Origin: an uncultured Elusimicrobiales bacterium
Lineage (GTDB): Bacteria > Elusimicrobiota > Elusimicrobia > Elusimicrobiales > Elusimicrobiaceae
Length of the DNA stretch: 64,000 bases
Assembly (NCBI GenBank): GCA_910576915.1
Contig: CAJTJT010000001.1
Location: 62,001-126,000 of the forward strand
Reading direction: 5' to 3'
Shown here: piece after piece, positions 25,512-34,325 of the stretch
How the letters are laid out: each line of letters begins with the position of its first letter
How positions within the stretch are numbered: the first letter of the stretch is position 1
Translations under genes and position numbers: made by a program
Notes under the pieces: generated by a model
Database searches by the model: none
What the model saw: only the letters and a program-made list of their open reading frames with translations
Told to the model about the DNA's origin: nothing

Positions 25512-25742
25512 ATGAAGTTTATCGTTGCTTTGCAAAACAAAATGGACGGTTTGAAAGCCCAGGCTTTGAACTGCCTGAAGAAAAAAGAAGGCCAGAACAC
25601 CATCGAATACGTGCTTATGCTCGTGGTGGTAGTGGGCGTGGCGGGTTTGGCTGGCGCGCTTATTAAAAAATTCATGCCGGAACTTTTCGAAAACGTCAAG
25701 AGCAAAATCTTGGGCGGCATGAACTCTTCGGCCGAATATTAA
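25512..25742 (+). CDS. flp: Flp-type major pilin
   Basis: The 76-residue protein has a long positively charged leader (about 30 residues) ending KKKEG, then QNTIEYVLMLVVVVGVAGLAG, the classical Flp prepilin motif with Glu and Tyr after the cleavage site, and a short amphipathic C-terminus. It should be processed by a TadV/CpaA-type peptidase, which is not present in this window, and polymerised by the Tad machine encoded downstream. A very strong ribosome site (AGGAGG) precedes ATG, stronger than for its neighbours, which suits the most abundant product of the operon. Confidence 0.9.
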   Translation: MKFIVALQNKMDGLKAQALNCLKKKEGQNTIEYVLMLVVVVGVAGLAGALIKKFMPELFENVKSKILGGMNSSAEY

Positions 25743-25747
25743 TTGAT

Positions 25748-26233
25748 ATGAAGTTTCTTAGGAAGCGTGGCGGGCAGGTAACCGCGGAACTGATGCTGAT
25801 TTTGCCTGTATTTATGCTGATGATTTTCTTCGTGCTTGAATACGGCAATATCGCCTACCACACGCTTATCGCCAACCACGCTTCCTATGAATTTGCGCGT
25901 ATTGCCTCGCTGGTGGCCGTTAAAAAACCCAGCGGCCGGCCGGACCGGACGGTGATTACGCAAAAAATTAACCAGGCCAAACAGAAAGTGTTTGGCAGCA
26001 AAGCGGGTTCGATAGGCGTAAGCGTTAAGGTGGAAACCACTGGCACGGACCCGATGTATAAAAAGCACCGCCATGAGGACGTAATCGTTACGGTTACGTA
26101 CCCGGTGCATTTGGCGTTTCCCGGCACCAGTTTCATTTTTGCCAGCGAACCCCGCCGGGAAGGCATCCGCCGTATTCAAGCCGTTACGCGTATGCCGATT
26201 GAAAAAGCGTATCTGAGTTCGGATACCAAATAG
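25748..26233 (+). CDS. TadE-like minor pilin
   Basis: The 161-residue protein begins MKFLRKRGGQVTAELMLILP, a TadE-type leader with a Gly cleavage site and Glu at mature position 5, followed by one transmembrane helix (about residues 12-35) and a periplasmic domain. TadE proteins are pseudopilins processed by the prepilin peptidase and needed for Tad pilus assembly. The mature domain has no cysteine. It lies 5 bases after flp and 39 bases before cpaB, within the operon. Confidence 0.85.
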   Translation: MKFLRKRGGQVTAELMLILPVFMLMIFFVLEYGNIAYHTLIANHASYEFARIASLVAVKKPSGRPDRTVITQKINQAKQKVFGSKAGSIGVSVKVETTGTDPMYKKHRHEDVIVTVTYPVHLAFPGTSFIFASEPRREGIRRIQAVTRMPIEKAYLSSDTK

Positions 26234-26272
26234 ATTTGAATTGTTAATTTAACAGCCGTTTAAGGAGACGAA

Positions 26273-27028
26273 ATGAAAAAAGGAATTTTCCTGCCGTTGG
26301 TGGTGGCCATTTTAGCCGCCATTGTATACGCGATGATTGTCAGCAGCGCGGAGAAAAAGCTGAACGCTTCCAAAAATATCCAAAACGTATTTGTGGCCGT
26401 GCGCGACATTAAAGAACGCCAAGTAATCAGACGCGACGACGTCAAAACCCAGGCGGTCCCCGCCGCGTATTTGCAAAAAGACGCGTTTACCTATTCCACT
26501 GCGGCTGATTTTAAAGCCATCGAAAACGCCGTGGCGCGTATTCAAATCCCCAAAGGCAACCAAATTTCCAAGTACGCCATCACCTCGTTGTCTCCCGAGG
26601 CCGGCTTATCGAGCAAAATTCCGGTGCAGATGAGAGGTTACATCATCAACGTTCCCACCGCCATGGCCGGTATGATTAAGCCCGACGACAACGTCGACGT
26701 GCTTCTTACGTTCGAAGCCATGATGAAAACCGGCCAGCGCCAGAAAGTGGCCGTAACGCTCTTGCAGAACGTAAAAGTGCTGGGCGTAGGGGGCGACTTG
26801 GGCCAAGGCTTGGACGCCCGCACTGCTGCGGCTATGAAGAGCAAAGAAGAAGACGCTTCCGCTTATTCGGACAGCTCGGCTCTTTCGCTTTCTCTTTCCC
26901 CGCGCGACGCGCAGTATTTGGCGCTTGCGCAGGCCGAGGGTGACATTTCCGTCATCTTGCGCTCTCACGGTGACGTGACGAACTACTTGATGGAAATCGC
27001 GACTTTCGATAAATTATTTAATAATTAA
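26273..27028 (+). CDS. cpaB: Flp pilus assembly protein CpaB/RcpC
   Basis: CpaB is a periplasmic inner-membrane-anchored protein of Tad systems, thought to work with the secretin. The 251-residue chain has an N-terminal transmembrane anchor (about residues 5-24), a SAF domain (about 43-110, with VFVAVRDIKERQVIRRDDV) and a C-terminal RcpC/CpaB domain (about 125-250, including the NVDVLLTFE region). It has a good ribosome site (AAGGAG) and normal family length. Confidence 0.92.
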   Translation: MKKGIFLPLVVAILAAIVYAMIVSSAEKKLNASKNIQNVFVAVRDIKERQVIRRDDVKTQAVPAAYLQKDAFTYSTAADFKAIENAVARIQIPKGNQISKYAITSLSPEAGLSSKIPVQMRGYIINVPTAMAGMIKPDDNVDVLLTFEAMMKTGQRQKVAVTLLQNVKVLGVGGDLGQGLDARTAAAMKSKEEDASAYSDSSALSLSLSPRDAQYLALAQAEGDISVILRSHGDVTNYLMEIATFDKLFNN

Positions 27029-27041
27029 CACGGGATAAATC

Positions 27042-27788
27042 ATGACCAATACAAAATTCATTACGAATGTATCACTTGCGGTATTACTGCTTGGGTTGTT
27101 GGCGCCCTCTTTCGCGCACGCCAAAAAAACACGTTTGGTGGCGGTCAGCGCCGACGTGGTGGAAATCAGCGGTACGATGCAGAGCGTCAAGGGCTTTTCC
27201 TGGAACCAGCTTTTTGATTTTGAAGAAGCCGCTATTCCCGGTATTCTGTCTTTGGGCGAATTTGAACGCAAAACCGCCGTTACTACGCGTCTTCGCTTGA
27301 TGGAAACCGAAGGCCGCGCCCAGGTGCTTTCTAACCCCAAAATTGTTACCTCTTCCGGCAACAGCGCCAAAATTACGGTCGGCGGCAAGGTGCCGATACC
27401 GATTGTAAACAACCAGGGCGTAGGTTCGCAGCTGGAAGAATACGGTATTTTGCTTAACGTGCTTCCCACCATCATCCCGGAACGCAACAATATCATTGAC
27501 TTGCAGGTCCAGTTGTCCGTTTCGACGGTGGACTACTCGAGAACCGTCGTAATCGGTACGGCTACGGCGCCGTCTTTCACCAACCGCGACGTGGAAACCC
27601 ACGTGGAAATCAACAGCGGCGAAACCCTGGTCATCGGCGGGCTTAAAAGCAGCATGCGCAACGTGTCCGAAGACCGAGTGCCGTTCCTGGGCCGCCTGCC
27701 GTTAATCGGCCTGCTGTTCAAAAGCAAAGACGTGACCGAAGAGCAGCGCTCGCTCTTCCTGTTCATTACGGTTGAAATCGTAGAGTAG
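27042..27788 (+). CDS. cpaC: Short type II/III-type secretin (CpaC/RcpA-like), secretin domain only
   Basis: The outer-membrane secretin forms the pilus exit pore. This 248-residue protein has a signal peptide (about residues 1-27, ending FAHA) and then moves almost at once into the C-terminal secretin domain (about 75-248). Visible marks are RAQVLSNPKIVTSSG, GGKVPIP, an NSGETLVIGGL segment and the RVPFLGRLPLIGLLF closure. Typical CpaC/RcpA proteins are about 450-500 residues with BON and N1 domains before the secretin core; here these are absent, apart from a ~45-residue piece. The reading frame is intact and well placed between cpaB and the ATPase gene, so this is likely a compact functional form rather than a fragment. 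Confidence 0.87.
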   Translation: MTNTKFITNVSLAVLLLGLLAPSFAHAKKTRLVAVSADVVEISGTMQSVKGFSWNQLFDFEEAAIPGILSLGEFERKTAVTTRLRLMETEGRAQVLSNPKIVTSSGNSAKITVGGKVPIPIVNNQGVGSQLEEYGILLNVLPTIIPERNNIIDLQVQLSVSTVDYSRTVVIGTATAPSFTNRDVETHVEINSGETLVIGGLKSSMRNVSEDRVPFLGRLPLIGLLFKSKDVTEEQRSLFLFITVEIVE

Positions 27789-27795
27789 AATTTTT

Positions 27796-30309
27796 ATGGC
27801 TGAAGAGTTAGAAACCCAAAAAACCGACGCAAAAATTATCGCGTTCGCCGGCCCGAAAGAGGGCGCCGGCAGAACGACGCTGGTGCTGAACTTGGCGCTT
27901 GGCTGGGCGGGTATTCAAAAACGCCCGGTGCTGATTGTGCCTTTGGACCCTTTGGCCCGCCAGGAACACAGCTTTTATTTGGATATCGCCAAACCCGTCA
28001 GCGTGGCGGATTTGCTGAAAGTGTTGGGTAATACCTCTATCGCCGTAGTGGGGGGGCTCTTACGCGGTAAAATTTCCATGTCCCAGTGGGGCGTGGGTTT
28101 ATTGCCTTTGGGCAATACACGCGTGCAGGCGGCCTCCATCAGCCCGAAAATTTTAATTCCCATTTTATCCCGTCTTTCGCAGACGTTTGATATCTTTTTG
28201 GACGTGGACTCCTCTTTCCCCATGCAGGCGTTTGCGTTTGATATCGCCGACAAGATTTTTTGGGTGTCCAACGCCACCCGCACGCACATCAACTCCACGG
28301 TGCAGCTGTTTAACGATTATAAAGAACAGCGTTACCCGCTGGACCGCGTCAGCGTAATTTGCAACGGGTACGATATGCCCGGCTCCATTCCCTACGAAGA
28401 AATGGAACGCTTTTACTCCCAGCTGGGGCGCGAAGTGGACGTGTTCTTGCCGTGGGACGCCGACGTTATGGCCACCTCCAACCGCCGCGAAGTGGAGATT
28501 ATCACCAATCCGCAGTCCGAATGGGTAAAAGGCCTGCGTTTGGTGCTTGCCAAAATCCGCGATTTAAAACCCGCTCCCAAAGACTGGATTGCGTCCGTAT
28601 CGGACGAAGAATTTACCCAGGCCTCCAAAGAAATTTGGTCCCCCGTGTTGTTTGACGACGGCAAAGGCGCCGGCGGCGGGACGGACCATATTGCCGTGGA
28701 AGGGGAAGAAGAAGGCAATAAAACCAAGATGTCGTTCTGGGACGATTTGAAACAAAAAGTCCATAAAGAAGTGGTGCATACGCTGGAAATTGAGCACATC
28801 GTCATCAGCGAAGAAAGCTCCGCCAGCGAACAAACCCGCAAACGCGTGGCCGCCATTGTGGACGATATTTTGCAAAAACAGCCTAACCTGCAGTTCTCGC
28901 GCGACCAGCGCACGCGCTTTACCTCGGAACTGCTCGACGAAATTTTAGGTTTGGGGCCGCTGGAAGTGTTAATGCGCGATTCGGCCGTCACCGAAATCAT
29001 GGTCAACGCCTTTGACAAAATTTTTATCGAACAAAAAGGTAAGTTGACCTTAACCAAATACAAATTTAGAAACAACGAACAAGTGGTGCAGGTAATTAAA
29101 CGTATCGTGGCGCCGCTGGGCCGCCGTATCGACGAATCCGTCCCGCTTGTGGACGCGCGTCTCAAAGACGGTTCCCGTGTAAACGCCATTATCGCGCCTT
29201 TAGCCGTATCGGGGCCGACGCTTACCATCCGCCGCTTCTCCTCCAAACCGTTCGGGCCGGAAGATTATTACCGTTTCGGTACCATCAGCCCGGAATGTAT
29301 GGAATTTATTAAAAAATGCGTGAAAATCCGCAAAAACATCATTGTTTGCGGTGGTACGGGTACCGGTAAAACCACGTTCTTAAACGCTATTTCGGGTTAT
29401 ATTTCCAATAACGAACGTATCATCACCGTAGAAGATACCGCGGAGTTGCGCCTCCAGCAGCCGCACTGGGTGTCTTTGGAAAGCCGTCCGCCGAACGTGG
29501 AAGGCAAAGGTGCTGTTACGATTCAGGATTTGGTAAAAAACTGCTTGCGTATGCGTCCCGACCGCATTGTGGTCGGTGAGTGCCGCGGCGGCGAAGCGCT
29601 CGACATGTTACAGGCCATGAACACCGGTCACGAAGGTTCTTTGACCACCATTCACGCCAACACCCCGCGCGACGGTTTATCCCGCTTGGAAGCCATGTGC
29701 ATGCAGACGGGCGCCGATTTGCCGATTTTCGCCATCCGCGAAATGATTTCCTCGGCTGTAAACATGATTGTACAGCTTTCCCGTTTTTCGGACGGTTCCA
29801 GAAAGGTAACTTACATTACCGAAATGCACGGCCAGAAAGACGGCGAGATCCAGTCTACCGATTTGTTCCGCTACGTACAGACGGGCGTGGACGAAAACGG
29901 CAAGGTACAGGGTATGTTTGCGCCGACGGGCAGCTTGCCCACGTTTTATGAAGAATTTGCCGCCAAAGGCCAGCCCGTGGACGAAGATGTGTTTCGCAAG
30001 AACGCCGTCCCGCTGGACGAAAACGGCGAACCCGACCGCGAGGCCGTAAGACAGCTGGTGGCTTCCCGCGAGGCCGCTGCACAAAGCGCGCCCGTACGGG
30101 ACGTGCCGACGGCTCCCGCCGCTCCGGCGAAAGAAGCCCCGCAGGCCACGGTGGCCCCGCAGGCTACGGTAGCCGCTCCGGCTGCGCCGCAGGTAACTGC
30201 GCCGGCGCCGGAAGCACCCCATGCTCCCGCGGCTCCGCAGATCACGTCGGTCCCGCAGACGCCGGAACAACCGGGTTCCGTGCCTCCTCCGGCTCCGCCG
30301 CAGGCTTAA
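27796..30309 (+). CDS. tadA: TadZ-TadA (CpaE-CpaF) fusion, pilus assembly ATPase
   Basis: This 837-residue protein joins two normally separate Tad proteins. Residues 1-275 are a MinD/ParA-like TadZ/CpaE domain whose P-loop reads [10 protein letters not shown], with Arg26 where the Walker lysine should be. From about residue 345 to 740 is a CpaF/TadA secretion ATPase with Walker [10 protein letters not shown] (about 519-527), the Asp box [11 protein letters not shown], Walker B region [14 protein letters not shown] and the His box [14 protein letters not shown]. The last ~75 residues are a Pro/Ala repeat tail ([13 protein letters not shown] type). It should be a hexameric motor powering pilin polymerisation, with the TadZ part fixing its cell position. 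The gene starts 7 bases after the secretin gene. Confidence 0.93.
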   Translation: MAEELETQKTDAKIIAFAGPKEGAGRTTLVLNLALGWAGIQKRPVLIVPLDPLARQEHSFYLDIAKPVSVADLLKVLGNTSIAVVGGLLRGKISMSQWGVGLLPLGNTRVQAASISPKILIPILSRLSQTFDIFLDVDSSFPMQAFAFDIADKIFWVSNATRTHINSTVQLFNDYKEQRYPLDRVSVICNGYDMPGSIPYEEMERFYSQLGREVDVFLPWDADVMATSNRREVEIITNPQSEWVKGLRLVLAKIRDLKPAPKDWIASVSDEEFTQASKEIWSPVLFDDGKGAGGGTDHIAVEGEEEGNKTKMSFWDDLKQKVHKEVVHTLEIEHIVISEESSASEQTRKRVAAIVDDILQKQPNLQFSRDQRTRFTSELLDEILGLGPLEVLMRDSAVTEIMVNAFDKIFIEQKGKLTLTKYKFRNNEQVVQVIKRIVAPLGRRIDESVPLVDARLKDGSRVNAIIAPLAVSGPTLTIRRFSSKPFGPEDYYRFGTISPECMEFIKKCVKIRKNIIVCGGTGTGKTTFLNAISGYISNNERIITVEDTAELRLQQPHWVSLESRPPNVEGKGAVTIQDLVKNCLRMRPDRIVVGECRGGEALDMLQAMNTGHEGSLTTIHANTPRDGLSRLEAMCMQTGADLPIFAIREMISSAVNMIVQLSRFSDGSRKVTYITEMHGQKDGEIQSTDLFRYVQTGVDENGKVQGMFAPTGSLPTFYEEFAAKGQPVDEDVFRKNAVPLDENGEPDREAVRQLVASREAAAQSAPVRDVPTAPAAPAKEAPQATVAPQATVAAPAAPQVTAPAPEAPHAPAAPQITSVPQTPEQPGSVPPPAPPQA

Positions 30310-30333
30310 TTTATCGGATATAAGGTTTTTAAT

Positions 30334-31962
30334 ATGACGAAAAAAATTCACGTGTTGGGATTAGGCGTTTTATTATGCGCGTTATTTGTTTGTGCGCCGT
30401 TTGGCGCGCAGGCGCGCCCGCTCAGCGCTAAAAACCGTACGAGTATTCGCTGTTCAATGGAAAAAATGCGTATTCTGGCGGAATTTTTTGACGTCAAAAA
30501 AACCGAAGCCGAAAAAACTTACGAACTTCCCGCAGAATGCAGCGGCGGCACGGCGCGCAAAATCGTCATGCCGAAATGGTTTGCCGAAGAACTCACCCGC
30601 ATGGATAACACCAAAGTAGTGTATGTTCCGGGCGAAGGCACTTACAGCGAAGTGGATTTATGGCGTCAGGCATTCTCAAACGTGTACTTTTTCCTGGAAC
30701 GCGCCGATAAATCCATGGACCCGAATATCCCCCTGGTGCTCGACCAGCTTTCCCGCGGGTTCGTGTCCGACCGCATCCGCCTGGTGGCCACGCTGGACCG
30801 TTTAAATAAAGACCTGCTCCGCAACAACAAACTGCTCGTGATGAAAGACAGTATGGACGGCCGCGCCCGCTCCATGCTGGCTACGTTCGAGCTTATCAAT
30901 AACGAATTTTTCAGCACCATTGAATCCTTTTCCAGCCCCGTTTCGCAAAGGGAAGACAAATACCGCCGCTCCGTGATGGCGGTGGTAGTGCTGTCGAACC
31001 ATTTATTTTCCCAGTTTATGGGGCCTTCCATGCCGGCCACGCCGCCGGACCCGAAAATTTTTGCCACCACCCGCGCCGACCGTGCGTTCAGCCTGTTTAT
31101 GCTGCTGTTGGGTTCCGCGCTGGCGGGGATGGCCGTGTATCTGCTCCTGGAAAACCGCCGCGAAAATATTTTACGCTTGATGGCGGAATATAAAGAGAAA
31201 AGCGTCGTCTGGGCGGAAGATTTTAACCGTCAGTTCGTTACCATCGATATTAAATACATCGTATTCGGCACGGTGGGTTTGTTTGCCGTGTTCGGTTTGA
31301 TTTTGGGTATGCTGGTGGGCGGATTCGGCGGGGTGTTTGTGTTCCTGCTTGTCGTGTTCGCGGGCAGCGTGCTGAGCATCCGCATGCCGGCCGCCGTGCT
31401 CGACATGCTTAAAAAGAGCCGCGGCAAACGCGTCAACGCGCAGCTGATGGACTCCTTGATTTTGCTTTCCAACTCCCTGCGTTCGGGTATGGATATTGTG
31501 CAGGGGTTTGAGCTGGTTTCGCGCGATATGCTGCCGCCTATCGCCGACGAATTCGGTCTGGTGGTAAAGAACTACCAGCTGGGTACTCCCTTTGAAAAAG
31601 CGCTGGACGGGCTGACCGAACGTGTGGACAGCCGCATGCTTGCGTATATTATTAAAGCCATTATCATCCAGCGGCAGGTCGGCGGTAACTTGACCGTCAT
31701 TTTCGCGCGCCTGGTGGAAAACATCCGCGAAGAAAGCAAGCTGGAAGAAAAACTGCAGGCCATGACGGCACAGCAGAAAATCCAGTCCATCGTAGTCAGT
31801 ATCATGCCGTTTGTCATGATGCTGGTCATGTTTATTTTCAACCCCTCCCAAATGATCGGTTTCTATACGAGCCCGGTGGGCATTTTCGTATTCCTGTTCT
31901 GCGTCATTTGGATTGGTATCGGTATGAAAGTGCTCAAGAAAATGGGCGAGGTGCGGGTATAG
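30334..31962 (+). CDS. tadB: TadB-like inner-membrane platform protein with an exported N-terminal domain
   Basis: The C-terminal part (about residues 285-542) is a T2SSF/GspF domain as in TadB/CpaG, with DSLILLSNSLRSGMDIVQGF, RQVGGNLTVIFARL and two closing transmembrane helices. Before it come hydrophobic helices at about 250-273 and 305-350. Unlike typical TadB (about 300-330 residues), this one is 542: it starts with a signal-like helix (1-28) and carries ~220 extra residues that should lie outside the inner membrane. That domain has two cysteines (CSMEKM and AECSGG) and no family I recognise. TadB with TadC forms the platform on which the TadA motor acts. Confidence 0.9.
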   Translation: MTKKIHVLGLGVLLCALFVCAPFGAQARPLSAKNRTSIRCSMEKMRILAEFFDVKKTEAEKTYELPAECSGGTARKIVMPKWFAEELTRMDNTKVVYVPGEGTYSEVDLWRQAFSNVYFFLERADKSMDPNIPLVLDQLSRGFVSDRIRLVATLDRLNKDLLRNNKLLVMKDSMDGRARSMLATFELINNEFFSTIESFSSPVSQREDKYRRSVMAVVVLSNHLFSQFMGPSMPATPPDPKIFATTRADRAFSLFMLLLGSALAGMAVYLLLENRRENILRLMAEYKEKSVVWAEDFNRQFVTIDIKYIVFGTVGLFAVFGLILGMLVGGFGGVFVFLLVVFAGSVLSIRMPAAVLDMLKKSRGKRVNAQLMDSLILLSNSLRSGMDIVQGFELVSRDMLPPIADEFGLVVKNYQLGTPFEKALDGLTERVDSRMLAYIIKAIIIQRQVGGNLTVIFARLVENIREESKLEEKLQAMTAQQKIQSIVVSIMPFVMMLVMFIFNPSQMIGFYTSPVGIFVFLFCVIWIGIGMKVLKKMGEVRV

Positions 31963-31965
31963 CGT

Positions 31966-32856
31966 ATGAACAATTTGGCATTTACGTTAGGGCTTAATTT
32001 GCTTTTGGCCGTAGGCATGTTCGCGGTGTTTTTGACCGTGTTCGGCCTCCTGGCGCCGAAAGAGAAAAAAGATAACCTGATGGACGTGGCGGTGCGCCGC
32101 TTTAAGTCCACCTCCAGTTTCTCCCGTCTGAAACCGGACGAAAAATTTTTGGACCGCGTGGCCGTGTTCTGCCTGCATATGTTCCGGCTGGAATCGAGCC
32201 TGGAAGAAATGCACATGCTTTTGGGCAGCCCGGATAAACCGCAGCCCGTCGATATTTTATATACTAAAATTATCGCCGCAATGGCCATTCCGGCCGCGAT
32301 GATGTTGCTGTTTCAGGCGGTATGGCCGGTGGTGCTTGTTCCGCTGTGTTTCTACGTACCGGATGTGCTGATTAAAAGCAAAATCCAGCAGCGCCAGGCG
32401 GAAATTTTGGGCAACTTTTCCACGACGGTGGACTTGGCGGCGCTCATTATTGAATCCGGTCTGGATTATTTGACCGCATTTGAAAGAATCATCAAAATCG
32501 CCAAAGAAAAAACGATTTTGGAAGAAGAGTTGGAAAAAACGATTAACGAAATCAAGCTGGGCTACTCCCGCCGCGAAGCGTTGGAACGTTTTTCCGCGCG
32601 TACCGGGGTGCAGGAAGTACGCTCCTTGGTGGGGTTAATCATTCAGTCGGACGAACTGGGTACCAGCCTGGTGGATTTGCTGCGCAACTTCTCGTCGGAT
32701 TTGCGCTCCCGCCGTCTGTCCCGCGCCGAGAAATTGGCGGCGCAGGCGTCCACTAAAATGCTGTTCCCGCTCTTTATGTTCATTTTCCCGACGATTTTTA
32801 TTTTAATTTTAGCGCCGATGATTATGGGCCTTGTCAGCGGCGGTATGGGCTTTTAG
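31966..32856 (+). CDS. tadC: TadC-like inner-membrane platform protein
   Basis: The 296-residue protein has an N-terminal transmembrane helix (about residues 5-30), a cytoplasmic loop, paired helices near 105-130, a T2SSF domain (about 150-270, with DLAALIIESGLDYLTAFERI and SDELGTSLVDLLRNF) and a final hydrophobic hairpin. This is normal TadC length. It is the partner of TadB in the pilus platform. It starts 3 bases after tadB (TAG-CGT-ATG), so the two are likely made in equal amounts. Confidence 0.92.
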   Translation: MNNLAFTLGLNLLLAVGMFAVFLTVFGLLAPKEKKDNLMDVAVRRFKSTSSFSRLKPDEKFLDRVAVFCLHMFRLESSLEEMHMLLGSPDKPQPVDILYTKIIAAMAIPAAMMLLFQAVWPVVLVPLCFYVPDVLIKSKIQQRQAEILGNFSTTVDLAALIIESGLDYLTAFERIIKIAKEKTILEEELEKTINEIKLGYSRREALERFSARTGVQEVRSLVGLIIQSDELGTSLVDLLRNFSSDLRSRRLSRAEKLAAQASTKMLFPLFMFIFPTIFILILAPMIMGLVSGGMGF

Positions 32857-32867
32857 AGGATAAATGT

Positions 32868-34310
32868 ATGAATAAATATTGCACTTTTGCGTTGGTTTTT
32901 GCGTTGGTTCCGTCCTTTGCGGGCGCGGCGGCGTTTAGGGGGGAAGTCCCCGTTCGCCAGCACGGCAAAGAAGAGGGAATGCTTTTGGATTTAAGCAAAA
33001 TTTCCATGGGCACTTTAAACGACGTGGAAGAGAAAAAACAGTATCTTTCCACTGTACAGCTGGAAAAACAACGTATCCAAAATTATACGCTGCGCATGGT
33101 GTACGAAAACGCTTATCTCCTCTATAAGCATGGCGATTACCAGCGCGCGCAGGAAATGGCCCAAACCATTTTAAGCATTGACCCCAACTTTAAACAGGCC
33201 CAAACGCTTGCCAAACAGGCCCAGCATATGGGCACCTATGGCACAATTTCCGAAGCGCAGGTGATTGAAGCCAAATTCCAGGAAACCATCCGCCTTTACG
33301 ACAGCGGTCGTCTGGTGGAAGCCAATGACAAATTAAACGAAATTTTGACCATTCAGCCCGGCAACTCGAAAGCGCAGGCGTGGAAGCGCAAAATCGATTA
33401 CGACATCGCTAAAGAATACGCCCGCCGCGGGGACGTGGCCTACGAAAAAGGCGATTACCAGGCCGCGCTCGACGCGTGGTACAACTCCCTTTTAATGCGC
33501 AAGGAAGATTCCAAACTGGTTTCCAAAATTGCGGAAACGGAAAATAAACTGCGCAAACAGCAGGTGGAAGAATCCATGAAGCAGGCGTTGGATTTTTACA
33601 ACAAAGGCCAATACGTGGAATCTTATGCCGTGTTTGAACGTATTACAAAAATCCAGCCCGGCGACCCGCGCGTACAGAAATATATGTCCCAGCTGAAAAA
33701 CGAAATCGCCGCGGGATATTACAACGCGGGCAATAAATCGTATAACGCCAACCGTTTTGACCAGGCTATTTCGTATTGGACGAACGCCAAAAAATGGGGT
33801 GCCGATTCCGCTTCTATGGACAGCCTGATTAAACGCGCCCGCAACGCCAAAGAAAACCGCCTGCGCGTACAACAGCAGCAGGTAATCCAGCAGCAACAAG
33901 CGCAGCAGCAGGCGCAGGAAGCCGCCAAAAAGAAAGAAGAAGCCGCTAAACAAGGAGCGGAACAAGGGGGGGACGATTTGGACGACCCGCTTGATACCGT
34001 GACGGTGGACAATAACATCCCCGGTTTCAGCGGTTCGCTCATTCCCGGTGCGGCCGGCACCCCGGGTTCTTCCGCCTCCGGCAACCCGCTTGACCCGAAC
34101 GAAGCAATGCCTACTATCGGCGGCACCACCAGCCGCGTATCGGCGGAAGCTACGGCCGCTTCGCGCGCCAAATACATTGAAGGGTTGGATGCTTTTAACC
34201 AGGACGATTACGAACGCGCCCGCGCCGCGTGGATTGTGGCCAAACAGCTCGACCCCGGCAACAGCGACGCCGACCTTGGTCTTCGCAAAGTGGAAGAGTT
34301 AATGAAATAA
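32868..34310 (+). CDS. Exported TPR protein of the Tad operon (TadD-like)
   Basis: The 480-residue protein has a signal peptide (about residues 1-22, ending AGAAA), tetratricopeptide repeats from about 65 to 325 (for example ENAYLLYKHGDYQRAQEMA and GDVAYEKGDYQAALDAWYN), a Gln-rich coiled coil (about 335-365), a Gly/Pro-rich linker, and a last TPR near the C-terminus. TadD-type TPR proteins of Tad loci are often lipoproteins that help secretin or pilus assembly. This one has no lipobox and is longer, so the link to TadD is by position and repeat type only. Confidence 0.8.
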   Translation: MNKYCTFALVFALVPSFAGAAAFRGEVPVRQHGKEEGMLLDLSKISMGTLNDVEEKKQYLSTVQLEKQRIQNYTLRMVYENAYLLYKHGDYQRAQEMAQTILSIDPNFKQAQTLAKQAQHMGTYGTISEAQVIEAKFQETIRLYDSGRLVEANDKLNEILTIQPGNSKAQAWKRKIDYDIAKEYARRGDVAYEKGDYQAALDAWYNSLLMRKEDSKLVSKIAETENKLRKQQVEESMKQALDFYNKGQYVESYAVFERITKIQPGDPRVQKYMSQLKNEIAAGYYNAGNKSYNANRFDQAISYWTNAKKWGADSASMDSLIKRARNAKENRLRVQQQQVIQQQQAQQQAQEAAKKKEEAAKQGAEQGGDDLDDPLDTVTVDNNIPGFSGSLIPGAAGTPGSSASGNPLDPNEAMPTIGGTTSRVSAEATAASRAKYIEGLDAFNQDDYERARAAWIVAKQLDPGNSDADLGLRKVEELMK

Positions 34311-34325
34311 CGAGGTTAAGACGAC

